64,000 nt of DNA, taken from positions 9,125,702 through 9,189,701 of the forward strand of contig NC_088873.1 in the NCBI RefSeq assembly GCF_032884065.1, given 5' to 3'. The notes under the pieces are model-generated. The model worked only from the letters and a program-made list of their open reading frames with translations. It made no database searches and had not been told where the DNA came from. The position numbers were made by a program, and so were the translations under genes. Position 1 is the first letter of the stretch, and the number at the start of each line of letters is the position of its first letter. This DNA comes from Artemia franciscana. Lineage: Eukaryota; Arthropoda; Branchiopoda; Anostraca; Artemiidae. Of the stretch, positions 1-10,862 are shown piece after piece.

Positions 1-780
1 ACCCGTTTTTGCATAGCGCATAATTGTTAATTCTTTAGCTCTTAAATCTACTGGTAAAACTTCTTCTAACGCTGTTAGTCCGTCAGTTTGAGCGGTGCGG
101 AAAGATTTTCTTATTAAAATTAGAGAAAGCCTTTGAACTGATCTTAGCAGTCGGACAATATATTTTTTGTTTAATGCTGCAATCCATACCGGGACTGCAT
201 ATAGAGCCCAAGTACATTTAGCTGCACACATCAATTTTGTAGAATATTGTTTTGCAGAATTTATCCGGTTTCTAATATGTTCCCTCCATGATAACTTCCT
301 GTCTAAGGTAACTCCCAAATATTTAGCTTTTTCTTTTATTTCAATTACAATACCATTAAAAACATGGTCAGGTTTAGGAAATATTCGTTTACTAGTGAAA
401 ATAACTGCTTCTGTTTTCTTTGAATCCAAAACTAATTTATTACTACTCGCCCAACGATCAAAGATTCAAAAAACCTCAGATGTTGTAAACTCTAAATCAC
501 TTTTATTCTTGCCCGAAATGGTAACAGACACATCATCAGCTTAAGCATGTATGTGAGAATTATTGGGCAACTTTAAATCTAATAAGTCACTCAAATTAAT
601 ATTCCACCTCGTGGACAGGATTTCTCAATATTTAAAGAAAACTCATTATTATACGATACAACTCTGTCTGATAGATAGCTATGCAACAACTTAGAAATTG
701 TGTACTGGAAAAATTTTCCAGAATTCCTATACAAAATTTCTTTATATATCTTGCTTTCTATTTACTGGCTCAATTTCAAG
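1..780 (-). pseudogene. R1/I-group LINE reverse transcriptase fragment
   Basis: Read on the minus strand this is the C-terminal half of a non-LTR retrotransposon reverse transcriptase, running off the window's left edge. Visible motifs in order are LHSYLSDRV, then SCPRGGIL (usual form GCPQGGVL), the catalytic ADDVSVTI box near 530, NKLVLDSKKTEAV, AKYLGVTLD.KLSWREHI, and a thumb-like tail with ALEEVLPVDLRAKEL. The tyrosine before ADD is replaced by a stop (TAA), another stop lies in the following helix, and the frame is lost before SCPRGG, so it cannot be functional. Motif spacing fits the R1/LOA/I group (family knowledge). The exact clade is uncertain because the endonuclease and 3' end are absent. 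Confidence 0.75.
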
Positions 781-839
781 CTTGGAAGTGTTAAGGGTAA
801 TTGTCCCAGTAAATTTTAACCAGGATTGTATTGTTCAGA

Positions 840-1190
840 GGATGTTTCCAAGGGGGATTTCTCCGTGGAGGTGAAGCCAGATTTCCTGGCTTTATTTAAA
901 AAATGATCAGAAATTAAATAGAAAAACAAGTTTTTTCAACTGAAATTAAGGAGCATTATTAAAACTTAAAAATAACAAAAATTATTACATATACGAGGGG
1001 GGTTGCCTCCTCCTCAACACTGCGCTCTTTATCCTAAAGTTTAAATTTTGTCCCAATTCTTTAAAAACGACTCCTCAAACACAAAGGGCGTTTTATTAAA
1101 ACAGTAAGTAACTTTTTTACAAATGCTGAAAAACTTTAGCATGAAGAGCGGGGTGTAGAGGAGGGGGGAGACCCCCTCCTCTATGGGGGC
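840..1190. repeat. Dispersed repeat B, partial copy
   Basis: Holds the phrase ctgaaattaaggagcattat followed by an A-rich stretch and a GAGGGGGGTT run. It then folds back through an ACTTTAGCATGAAGAGCG-like segment to a second G-run. The same series of phrases recurs near 29,023-30,765, 31,830-31,960, 32,330-32,400 and 49,880-50,150. I see no coding capacity. Confidence 0.6.
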
Positions 1191-2121
1191 ACTGTGGGGG
1201 ACTTGGGGGGAGGTCCGGATTTCTGGCAATTCCGCGAGATCGGTACTTCCTGATGCAATAGGACGATGAAACTTGGCAGGCATATCAGGGACTCGAACAG
1301 ACTAACTTGAGATTAGTCGTTTCCCCGATCCGACCATCGTGGGGGGAGTGGAGGGATGGGAATCCGGAAACTAGTGGCATGCATAACTTTTAAACGGGTG
1401 ATCGGATTTCAATGAAACTTGGCAAGTGGAAAGAAATATCGTCTCAGATGTTCCATGTCAAGTCTGGATCTGATCCGATATTTGTGGGGGGTGGGTGGAG
1501 GTGCCCACCGGGAAACTCGTGAAATACTTGTAGTCGAGGGATTGGACAGGGTAGGCTCCGATTCCAGTCGAACTTGATGGACGGGAACCGGAGATGTCAA
1601 AGATGTGACTTTTATTTTTTCAAGTCGTGTTCGGCCACAGTAGGGGGCCGGGAAATTGTGTGGCTCGCATATGGGTCAAATGAGTGCAGCGATTTAAATG
1701 AGACTTGGAATGTAAAGTAAGCATATGCCCTAGATGACATATTTTACTGTCCGAACCAGATCCGACCACGGTCGGGGAGGGGGATTTATTGAAAAATGCT
1801 GAGATTCGAGTGAAACTTGATAGGTGGTGAGACAAGATGCTCTAGATGATCCGTTCACGAGTGTTCGAGCCAGATTTGGCCGCGAAAGGGGCAGCTGGAA
1901 GGAGGTACCGGAAACCGTGTTGCACGTCTAGGGATTAAACGAATAGGTTTAATAGATGATCCGAGGCGATGCCAGAAATGCACCGACTTGAGTGAATCTG
2001 CATATTCTATTTCTAGCTCCGAACCGCATTTTTGGAGTGGTGGGTGTAGTTTGTGATGGGCTCATCTCCTTTGTTGTACTGCCTACTCGTAACAAGTGCC
2101 ATATGAGCTCGTAGCTCTTGT
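1190..2121 (-). mobile_element. HINE-like satellite element, copy 1 (right end intact)
   Basis: Several degenerate modules of about 100 bp follow one plan: GATCGGAT, then ATGAAACTTGG, then a CCGATC/CCGGATC box, then a G-run. They begin near 1,250, 1,398, 1,540, 1,690 and 1,800. The right end is the family terminus CAAGTGCCATATGAGCTC...GCTCTTGT at about 2,093-2,121. The left terminus with its hairpin is not visible, so this copy is truncated or fused to the preceding repeat. No protein is encoded. Confidence 0.65.
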
Positions 2122-3944
2122 TCTGGTTCGTTCAGTAAGATTGGTCGACGAAACAAAATTTAAAATGTGGTAGATTTACTTACAGTCGGTTTGAAAAACG
2201 AAGCCAATCGTCGTTGCATCTTTATTTCTTCTTCTTTCCTTTGGGCTTTTATTTTCCTTTTTTTTTGCACCACTCGCACCGGATGAACTCATGTTTCAAT
2301 AATCCGATTTGAACTTGAACACAACTCAACACTGTTTCACGGTTCTTTATTTGATGAAGGGTAACGAGAAACTAAATACAAAACTGGAATGACACCCTGG
2401 TCTGGTGTCATTAATCACTGGAGGGACTTCAATGTCACAGAAGTACTCTGAGCCCAGAAAGGACTTTACAAACCCCTGCCAAAAGGGTGACCATAAATTA
2501 ATTAGGGAGAACGGCAAAAACAGGATACTTTCTTGAAATGCAATAATCGTCGAGTATCTTGAATTTGCTATTTAGTAATAATTCACAGTAGAAATACGGT
2601 AAAAAAAGAGAAAAAAGTAGAACAAGGACGAATAAACAAGAATTACATGGTTGAAATTGGGCCCCTCCAGAAATCAGGGGGGATATGCCCCCCCCCCTTC
2701 CCCCCCCACCCCCAAATGGCGCCACTGGGCTTAAATACAATAAAACCTACTTATATCCATTGATTTTCTTTAAATAGATAGTAGCTCTGTTTCCTAGCTT
2801 CAGTAAATTTAAATGTAATTGTGAGACCAGGGATTACAAAGTAGGTGAAAACTTGCAAATGAACCTCTGGTATCAATAAAAATTTGTAAGAAATGGATAT
2901 CAATTTAAAGATTAAAAAAACTGTTAGAAAACAAAGAAGACAAATGAATAAACAAAAGTACCCCTTTACAACCATTTAATGAATTGTCACAAATATAGGT
3001 CACCCTTAAGATTGAAATGAACAAAGCTTCAATTATGAATCCATTTTCCTTTAAACAGACTGAAGGGGCAAACCTCCAAGCTTTGACAAATTCAATCTCA
3101 CCTTTCCTTTTCAAAGGAAACTTTCTTTGGATGTTTCCCATCCAACCAAAAACAACACGGACAGCATCAGGTACAAGTGACCTTCTACTTGGCCTACATA
3201 CCAAAGGGAAAAGCATACATCTCTAAACTATAATTTACCTCCAACCTGCCTAATGTGCAAATATATAGCCAAAATTATGTAGTTCCAATGTATTCTGTCA
3301 CCTTTTCCCCCATTCTTGCTTTGTTACAGTTGCTTCAATTAACAGGGAGTTAAAGGTTGAGGGATATATTGGCAGAATCAATGGGAAACATGTAACTTCA
3401 GCTATATATATTTTTGAAGGTCAACAAAGATCAGGGCTCACTAGAGCAAGAATGAGTAGAAATGTGTACTTTGAAATACCTTATAGGCCTGTTTACAGAG
3501 CGTAAAAGGAGTTAATGCTTAAAATGCTACCATGGGGCAATTTAATGGAGCCTCAATGTTACCTGGAAGAAGTCAATCCTTAGAATGATTCCAGATGGCA
3601 ATTTAAGGTAATAATTATGCCTGGATATGCCAGAAAACATGGAAATCTTTAAATTAAATAATGTTTTTCATTGATTTAACCTACTTGCTAATAGATAGCC
3701 TACTACTCAGGGTGTCCTTTAATGTTGATCCCAAAATATGGTGATTTACTAACCTGGCTCAGATCCCTCTTTCTTTTGCAAAATCACAGTCCCACCTTCT
3801 TCCAAGCAAATAACTTGATATTCCATTACTTCTTTCTTGTCCATATTTATTTTTTGTTGAATGAGATTTTTGTTGAAGAAGGTGAATTATGTACTTACTG
3901 CGCTAACCATTCTTTTGAGCACGGTAAGAAAATCACTTACTGCG
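2122..3944. other. No gene recognised; one transposon-end-like G/C run
   Basis: AT-rich sequence with only short, compositionally ordinary open frames. At 2,660-2,735 a run of C's ends in CCCAAATGGCGCCACTGGGC. Its reverse complement, CAGTGGCGCCATTTGGGGG, looks like the terminus of many animal hAT-type MITEs, but I could not find a partner end. Nothing else in the stretch is assignable. Confidence 0.4.
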
Positions 3945-4105
3945 GTTACTGCCGGCAGTAACTATTCTCGTTCCCAGCGGGTTGGGCAGTAACCATTTTC
4001 CCGCTAGGAACGGAAATAGTAACCATTCGGTTACTACAGTAAGTCCCTGGAACACACCCGGTGGCAACCCAGTCGGTTACTACAGTAAGTCCCTGGAACA
4101 CACCC
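3945..4105. repeat. Hairpin cluster and 32-bp direct repeat at the arm boundary
   Basis: 3,945-3,962 is a perfect 18-bp palindrome, GTTACTGCCGGCAGTAAC. Next, 3,963-3,982 and 3,998-4,017 form an imperfect 20-bp stem (three mismatches) around a 15-nt loop. Finally a 32-bp sequence starting CGGTTACTACAGTAAG occurs at 4,028-4,059 and again at 4,074-4,105. The second copy ends exactly where homology to the right arm begins. GTTACT/AGTAAC is iterated through the segment. Confidence 0.75.
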
Positions 4106-4708
4106 AACATCTTGCCTGAGAAAGAATGGGGCTGAATGTGAGAAGATTCAGGCGGAACTTAGACTCTCATGTGTAAGTTATCAACTGGCTATTATTAAGT
4201 TAGCCTAGTGTTTTAGATTAAAACGTAACTCAATTTGTTAGGTGCATGTGATTGGAGCCTAAAGAAATGTAGTCACCACCTTTTGACATGGAAAAAGAAT
4301 AGTATATAGGCTTATATAAAAAGGCACTATCCAGTCTCCCTAGAAAGACAAATAGGGCAAATTTTCTTGTCAACTATTTGACAAATTTGATTATTGCTAG
4401 CCTATAGGATTGACCAAATTATCCAACTAAATGGCAAAAATATTTTTCTTTATAGGGAGATTAGATAGTACCTTTTATATAAGCCTATATGCTTTGTTAT
4501 CCATTTATCAAAGGATAGACATCCAAAAAATAGACCTATAACCCAAGATAGGGTAAAATTCTAGTTTAGCTACTTTTTGCCATCTATTTATAAGCAGATA
4601 AAATCCATTAATTTTTTTAAATAAATAAAACAAATGTTTTATCCAATTTATATGTCTTAAACTAAGGTTAAAATTATGACAGTTCATATAACTGTCATGT
4701 GTACTTAC

Positions 4709-4805
4709 CAATAAAGTGAACATACCACTTGATGCCTTTTTTATGCTCTTTACAAATATAATAATTGTTTCTATTGTAAATTTGAATTGAAGCACCTTTT
4801 GGGCT
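4709..4805 (-). CDS. Candidate exon, FLYWCH-like half domain
   Basis: On the minus strand an acceptor-like TTTTTAAG is followed by an open 97-bp stretch (SPKGASIQIYNRNNYYICK then EHKKGIKWYVHFIG) and a consensus donor GTAAGTAC. The run of S.KG, then NYYI, then KWYVH resembles the first half of a FLYWCH zinc finger, but the pairing Cys/His residues would lie in a further exon I cannot find. A decayed inverted copy lies about 170 bp away (4,965-5,058), and the exon recurs in the right arm at 46,877-46,973. It is on the opposite strand to the BI-1-like gene. The function is a guess; it may be a transposon-derived exon. Confidence 0.3.
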
Positions 4806-4964
4806 CTTAAAAATGACAAATTTTCTATTAAAGTGTAAGCTATTGCTTGTTTTCCACAAAATAATGCTGCATTTTCTCAGCACCTTCTTTTCCCATTGTC
4901 ATAAAAAAAAATAATGCTACATTTTCTCTGTGCTAAAACTATTTAGAATAAGATTAGTTAGTGT

Positions 4965-5058
4965 TTAAAAGTGTTTAAATTTGAATTTATGGTAGAAGCA
5001 ATTATTATATTTGTTAAGAACATTAAAAAAGGCATTAAGTGGTAATTTCACTTTATTG
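4965..5058 (+). pseudogene. Inverted, decayed copy of the FLYWCH-like exon
   Basis: Reads like the exon at 4,709-4,805 but on the + strand, ending in the same CACTTTATTG before GTAAGT. KKGIKW is followed by a stop where the other copy has Tyr. Together the two form a diverged inverted repeat (about 4,676-4,800 against 4,965-5,093), including the flanking ATATGAACTGTCATA. Confidence 0.4.
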
Positions 5059-5963
5059 GTAAGTCAGTTATATGAACTGTCATAAATTTACCAAACTAAG
5101 TAAGCTGCTATTTTAACAAAGCTTGATTTCATTTACAGTAAGAAAATGTGTACCTATTAGTTTTCTAGATAGAGGAGGGGTATTACCTTCTTAAGCCTAG
5201 GAAGGTCAAAATTGTTGAAAATTTGATTAGAAGCTTAAAAAATGTTTAACAAAAAAAAATGCTCAGTTGATATTCTAACTACAGGGCAACTCTAAAATAG
5301 TATCTGGTATATCTTTACCATTTTTTGTAGGCCTAACTTTTAAGCTTAAAAAAAAAGATATCCTTATATCTAAGCTTATTTATACCCATAGTAACATTCA
5401 AGTTTCACAGCACTTTTTTTTTATTAAGATGTTTAGTGCTGTAGATGGTTGAAATATTCAAGCTAATCATATACTTATTCCAATAAATAGCTTGCCCTAT
5501 GAAAGACTTTTTTATGTACAGTAAACAGGTGTAAATTCTAAAAATACAAAAAATTATTGATATAAGTAGCCTATTTGTGATCACTCTTAGCAAGTGAGAT
5601 TAACAGCTCTAAGACAAAGAAAAAAATCTCATAAGAAAATCAGTAGAGAGGAAAAATATGCTGAACCCTAAGTGTAACTGTTAGAATTTAACAACTTATG
5701 AAGGTCTCATAAAGTATATTGATGTAGAATGTGGATATTGAATATTGATGCAGATATTTGTGATGAACATGATGTAGGTATCAAGAACATTGATGAGGGT
5801 ATTTCAGCAAAGATATAGAATGTGCAGATTAATGCATAGATTAGGCAAAACATAAATAGCATTGGATATTTCCTATGTTCAGAATATGAACTTGAAATAT
5901 CTGTCTGTGCATGAATATGTATTTTTGAAATTAATCAGATTTATCAAAAAAGGCATTTTCTAG

Positions 5964-6195
5964 GCTAAACCAAAGACAGCAATAAACATTAAGAATATGC
6001 ACACCATCTGTGTAGTAATAGCTTGCTACATTGCTTATATATATGCATATGACAAGCTGCTGGAAGGAACAATTTTGCCACCAAATATCTCTGATCCTAT
6101 CCTCACTGTGCTCCTGGTATTGGTTCTTCTCAGTTTTAGAAGAGAACAATTTCGGCTTAAACTAACAATACTTCTTGCACTACATCTTTCTTTTG
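5964..6195 (+). CDS. BI-1/TMBIM6-like gene copy 1, exon with TM1-TM2
   Basis: The acceptor is GCATTTTCTAG, the exon opens in phase 0 with AKPKTAINIKNM, and it ends in phase 1 at TTTG before GTAAGT. Its protein aligns by eye along its length with Bax inhibitor-1/TMBIM6 residues that start ITPSTQQHLKKVY in human, followed by two hydrophobic helices (HTICVVIACYIAYIYAY and LTVLLVLVLL) and an EQFRLKLTILLALHLSFG segment matching EQKRLGLLAGFAFLTG. BI-1 proteins are six- or seven-helix ER membrane proteins that limit cell death and leak calcium (family knowledge). The upstream exon with the initiator Met was not found; it may lie in the window unrecognised. Divergence from vertebrate BI-1 is high. 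Confidence 0.65.
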
Positions 6196-9100
6196 GTAAG
6201 TGTTGCCATTTTTTACCTTGATGAAAAAAAAAAATTAGGGCTTGTCTGCCATTTCCTTCTGTTTATTAGCAATAATGCCAAATTCAGATTCATGTATTCC
6301 CTGTTCTTCTACTTTTCTACTGATCTACTACAAAAATAAAAAGTGGCATTTTAAAAAGAATTAAAAGTCCTTCCCTTTCTTCAGTTCAAATTTCCTTCTA
6401 TTTTTTTGCAGTAAACATGTTAAAAATGCTTATGGTTATTGATGCTAAAGTTCAAGGAGTACATACAGGGCTACACTAATCTGCAGCAAAACACCAACTG
6501 GTATAGATCTGCTAAACATATGTAAACTCAATGATCTGTAGGACCATTGGTGGATTATTCCATGGGGAATACATGGGGTATTTGCTCAGAAAATCTGCTG
6601 GGTCTTACCCATGGATATCACCCAGAGCTCAGCTTTTTGAATCTGCTGGAGCTTGGCTGAGGAAATAAGAATTTGAATTGGAAAATCAACTGGGATTTGA
6701 GTAAAGAATATACCAGGTGCCAGCCACTTGGGCTTTGTTCAGGGAATCTATAAAATTTTCCCTCAGAAATCTAAAAAAGCCTGTTAGCATCACACTGTTA
6801 GCTGAGTATTAACAGTAATCTCAAGGGATGCAACACATACAAGACTCCCTGTTCTGTCTCTGTCCCTGATTCCACATTATATTCTGAAACAATTCCTGAT
6901 TACAGGAATACAAAGTAGGAATTACTTTTTTTGGTATCCATAAGATTTACCAGACTATAAATAGCCATGTCATATAATCATGTGTTCTTTTTAAATGTTT
7001 CTGGTGCATTTTTGAATATCAATAATTTGCTGATTCTGAATTTTAGGGTTTAAAAACAAATAACAAAAAAAATTCAAACTTAAATCAAATGTCAGCAATT
7101 TAAACCTCGTTTTCATCACTGGTATAAAGAGAAATACAACAAAAAAAAATAATGTATACCTTCTAAATGACCTTACCTTTTGCAATATTTTTCTCTCCAG
7201 TAAATTTGCTTGTATTTTTTGCTGAAATTTGCTGTGACTCAAAGCTATTCAAATGGTTTATAATGTGTGTTCAATAGTTATAATTGATTCCAAGGATAAA
7301 TTTATTATATTTTAAATACCAGAGGGGTTTGGCAATACTTACCTCAAATATGAACAATTTGCAGAATAGTTCATAGAACTATGTTTTCTAGTGTGGAGCT
7401 TGAGATTCTGAAGTGTAAGTTGATCCCCAGCTTCCTTTCATTGGATAGATATGACTCTGTTGACTGGACCCTTGTGTGTGCAATAGCCTTACAGATCCAG
7501 TGATTTCAGAGAGACCAGTCCCAAGCCCCTCTCCTGAGTACCCTGAGTGTCAATAGACAATTTTATTTTGGATGATTTTGCTGGATTTTTTCAGCCTAAG
7601 AAAGTTTTATTAGTCACTCACATATACTTTAATTATATACTATTTTTTATATACATTATATACATATACTATATTTTAATTCCAATAAATTCTCTCAATT
7701 TTATGAAAATACAATATCCGCCACAATTCTCCAATTTATTTGTATATATTCAGGCTTGTTTATATGAACCCTAAATTAATCTTAAATCTGGTGATTTACT
7801 TAGAAGAGCAGTATTTATGGAAAATATATTATTCTAATCATTTAAGACTGCAATAATTGGTCCTTCAGCTTTGGAAGCCTTAGGCCATAGCAGTGGTGGT
7901 TCTGGCCCCTCTTATGTCTGGGCAAAATCTTGATTAGCCCCCTCCCCTGTCTCCCACAAAATTTTGAGGCCAAACAAAAAAGAATTATCAACAAAATTAT
8001 TTTCAATTTATTAATCAATTAATATTTTTTTTTTATTTGTTATTTATATTATTCAATTATTTTTAGTTTAATTTTATTTTGCTAATTAATTAATTATTTA
8101 TTATTAAATTTAATTTATTAACTACATCCTCTTTTTTATTAATAAAATTTCAAAATTAAAAAGTGATTATAATCATTAAATTATTTCTTTGAAATTTTGC
8201 ACCCCTAAAATGTCTGTCCCCAGGGCAATTGCTGCTTCTGTCCGTTTCCAGAAACTGTTTCTGGGCTGTAGCTATAAGTATATGCAAAACTTTTTGTACA
8301 GACAAGGGGACAAATTAAAAGAATACAATATATTATAAATATGGAACAATCAGTGAAATTCCAAAAAAAAACTTCAAGATATGTTAAGAGCCTTTTCCTA
8401 AAGACCCCTTACATATGTCTAATGTCAAAATTAAATAATACCAAAAGAAGAAAATCAAGAATGTTAGGTTGATTAATGTCACTTTTTTCACTTGTTGGTG
8501 CTATATAACACAAGGCTTTAAAAGTGACAGAAATCAAAGTAAACTCAAAATGTAAATTCACACATTGGTAAAATGAGGCAAAAAAGTAAAACAAAATTAG
8601 TCTCTATACCAAGACTTGTCATCTGGCTGATTAATAGTGAATCAGGAACACATGAAAGGATGCTGAGGCATGTGGTCCCATGAATATTGAGTTGTTTTTT
8701 TTTTATTTAATCTTTAATATCTTAAATTGTCTGTGCAGTTACCCATTTTTCAAAGCTGAATTCCCGCAAAAAAAAAAAAAAAAAATGGTGTTTGTGCCTG
8801 TTCACCGTTGTGGATTTTTCAATTATTGAAACCAAATCCAACAATAAAATATGTATTTTCCAACCTATGTAAATGACTGATTTGCTATCTACCTGCTTCT
8901 ACTGCAAGTTTATATTGTATTACACTTCTAGTTTCTAAAATGATAAATGTTCTATCCGTTTCCTTGAATAAGTGAGTAATTTAGATAAATGTTTTAATAT
9001 TCTGTATAAACCTCTTCCCCATCCATATTATTTTCTCAACAAAATGTCAAAAACGTACTCTATAACGAGAGATTTAGTAATTCAATATACTGTTTCTACA

Positions 9101-9212
9101 CCACTCTCCCTCCCTGCCTCTCGTCTCTCTATCTTCGTCTTTTCTCTTTCTCTCTGCTACTTATTGATATTCTGGCTTGTTAAAATTTTGTGCTCTTATT
9201 AACTCTTTTAAG
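6196..9212 (+). other. Intron of BI-1-like gene copy 1
   Basis: Phase 1 intron (TTTG before GTAAGT, CTTTTAAG before GT). It is AT-rich, with a possible hAT-type MITE near 7,893-8,243 and a T/A-rich core. Short open frames inside, such as the one at 7,547-7,774, are low-complexity and are not supported as genes. Confidence 0.55.
7893..8243. repeat. Possible hAT-type MITE in intron
   Basis: Starts AGCAGTGGTGGTTCTGGCCCC and ends GGGGCAATTGCTGC, with an almost pure A/T centre. Termini of the kind CAGTGG..., with GGGCAATTG at the opposite end, are common in animal hAT MITEs, but the two ends pair poorly here and I see no clear 8-bp duplication. The right arm carries the same insert at about 43,441-43,790, so it predates the duplication. 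Confidence 0.3.
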
Positions 9213-9343
9213 GTGCGGTTACCCTGATTGTTTTACTGTTCAATGATCCCATCATTATTCCAAAACCTCTAGGAAGACCTCTTTCAACCTGTCTCGTATC
9301 AGTAACTTTGGCGAGACTCTTCATGGGAGGAATCATGGATGAG
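9213..9343 (+). CDS. BI-1/TMBIM6-like gene copy 1, exon with TM3-TM4
   Basis: Acceptor CTCTTTTAAG; the first two bases complete a Gly codon begun by the upstream exon, so the phases agree. The peptide reads AVTLIVLLFNDPIIIPKP, LGRPLSTCLVSVTLARLF, MGGIMDE. Anchors to BI-1 are N-D-P...I-I-P (NPSILP in human) and LARLFMGGI (ARRRSYLFLGGI). The last few codons and the donor GTATGT match the HINE-like repeat (compare GGAAATTGGGGTATTTTTATC near 21,925), so the native 3' end of the exon was replaced or moved by that insertion. Compared with copy 2, seven of fourteen bases differ at 9,251-9,264 and copy 2 has one extra codon before the donor. Confidence 0.6.
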
Positions 9344-9741
9344 GTATGTTTATCTTACAAATGGGTAATCAGATCTTAATAAAACTTGATATGTAGAAAG
9401 ATCTCATGTCTGAGATGCTCAGTTTTCAATTTAGATTGAATTTCGGGGACATTGGGGAGTGGGGCTGGGGAAATGAAAATGTTGGGGAATGCTTAGATTG
9501 GAGAGATCAGGATGAAACTTTATTGGAAGAATAAGCATAAGTTCTAAATATGTGAATGACATAACCGGACTGGATCCGATCTCTTTGGGGGAGCTGAAGG
9601 GATTTCTAGTGCTTTAGCAAGTTTGGTGCTTCTAAACGTGTTGATGATTAAAACAGAACAGCAAAATCGTAAACTCTAGTACAGAGTCTAATTTTAGGTT
9701 CGGACCTCATCACAAGTGCCATATGAGCTCTTGGCTCTTGT
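9330..9741 (-). mobile_element. HINE-like satellite element fragment at exon/intron junction
   Basis: Begins inside or at the end of the preceding exon (GAGGTATGTTTATCTTACAA) and continues through two module units with G-runs. It ends with the family terminus CACAAGTGCCATATGAGCTC...GGCTCTTGT at 9,713-9,741. The hairpin-bearing end is absent, so only part of the element is present. The same fragment lies in the right arm at about 41,941-42,351. Confidence 0.6.
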
Positions 9742-10862
9742 TTGTTTAAGAAAAGTTTCAGCATTGACAATTAATTTGTTTGATTCTTGATTATGGCTTA
9801 TGTTCCCTGTGCAAATTTTGACATGGAAATTTCTGCTCTCCTACAGTTTCAATGCATCAAGAAAAGACAACAGTTTTGCCGTCATTTTATATCTAATACT
9901 CAGCCCTGTTCATTCACCAAATTATGTTTTTCATTTTAATGCTAATGTTTTCTTTTTTTAAATATGTCAAGTGCTCTTTTGTGAATATTTTGAAAAGTCT
10001 CAGTTTTCCTATTTTAGATCAATATTAGCTCTTATTTCATACTCTTGTACACTATCAGAAAATATTTATGAAATCTCATTATACTATGATTCTGTATCAA
10101 CCTATCACTGCTCTGTGGTGAATTGGAACGATTTTGATGTTCTAACCTTTGGGAAGACCTATTGTTGCAGCTATCTTTATATTTGAAGTTGCTATACCAA
10201 CAGAGGAATTGGCTGTCATATTCATAGCAAGTGACAAAATAAGACTGCAATATTTTCTTTTTGTAATGAAAATTTTCGATGTTTCTGAAAAAGAAAATCA
10301 TAATGTGGTGCCCATATGGCATTTTAAAGATAAAAAAGGAAATGTAATTTAGTTACATTTTTCCAAAAAAAGTATTTGCAAAGAATATAAAAATGAAACC
10401 TTTTCAAGTTTAGTGTTTGGGTACGTTATTGACTGGTAAATCTTATTTGCACCATTTCTATCAATTTAAACGTTCTTTAAGATAAAGAATTTCCCACAAA
10501 TGCTTGCATCTATTATAAATTAAATGAAACAACCTACCTCTCAAATTTTTCTAAATAACCACAAATTTGAAGTTAATTAGATTCTCGCGTTGTCCTGGGA
10601 TATTCCAGAAAAACTTTGTTTACTTTTAAAAGGAATTTTTCTTTAGGCTCTGTTTTGATGCCAGAACGAAACGGATATGCACGTAAAATTATTATTTTCT
10701 TTGAAATTACCTGTAACCTGGGCCAGTGCTGATGTGTGGATTAACCTCTTTAACCCTGTCCTTTTGTTTTACTCTCCGCCTTATTGTCACATGGTTTAAT
10801 TATTTAAATTGGTCTTTTTCTGAGGGAAAAATTAACTTCCTTGTTGCTATTTTTCATTGTGT
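9742..10862. other. Intronic sequence, nothing else recognised
   Basis: Intron DNA between the satellite fragment and the 3' end of the I-group LINE. It contains the weak exon candidate at 10,029-10,100. The part after 10,188 is absent from the right arm. No RNA gene or repeat is evident. Confidence 0.5.
10029..10100 (+). other. Weak candidate for the missing BI-1 exon
   Basis: After a pyrimidine-rich stretch and ATTAG, a phase-0 open stretch reads LLFHTLVHYQ then KIFMKSHYTMILYQ. Length and pattern recall the BI-1 segment between GGI and the next exon (SSLGNVFFGSIWLFQ in human), and the start phase fits both neighbours. No GT donor follows in the needed phase, and an AG 11 bases upstream would normally be preferred. 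It is either a decayed exon or chance. Confidence 0.2.

Noticed and set aside
10149-10352. Open stretch GRPIVAAIFIFEVAIP considered as the missing BI-1 helix
   Set aside because: No acceptor in the right phase and no BI-1 motif; partly deleted in the right arm.
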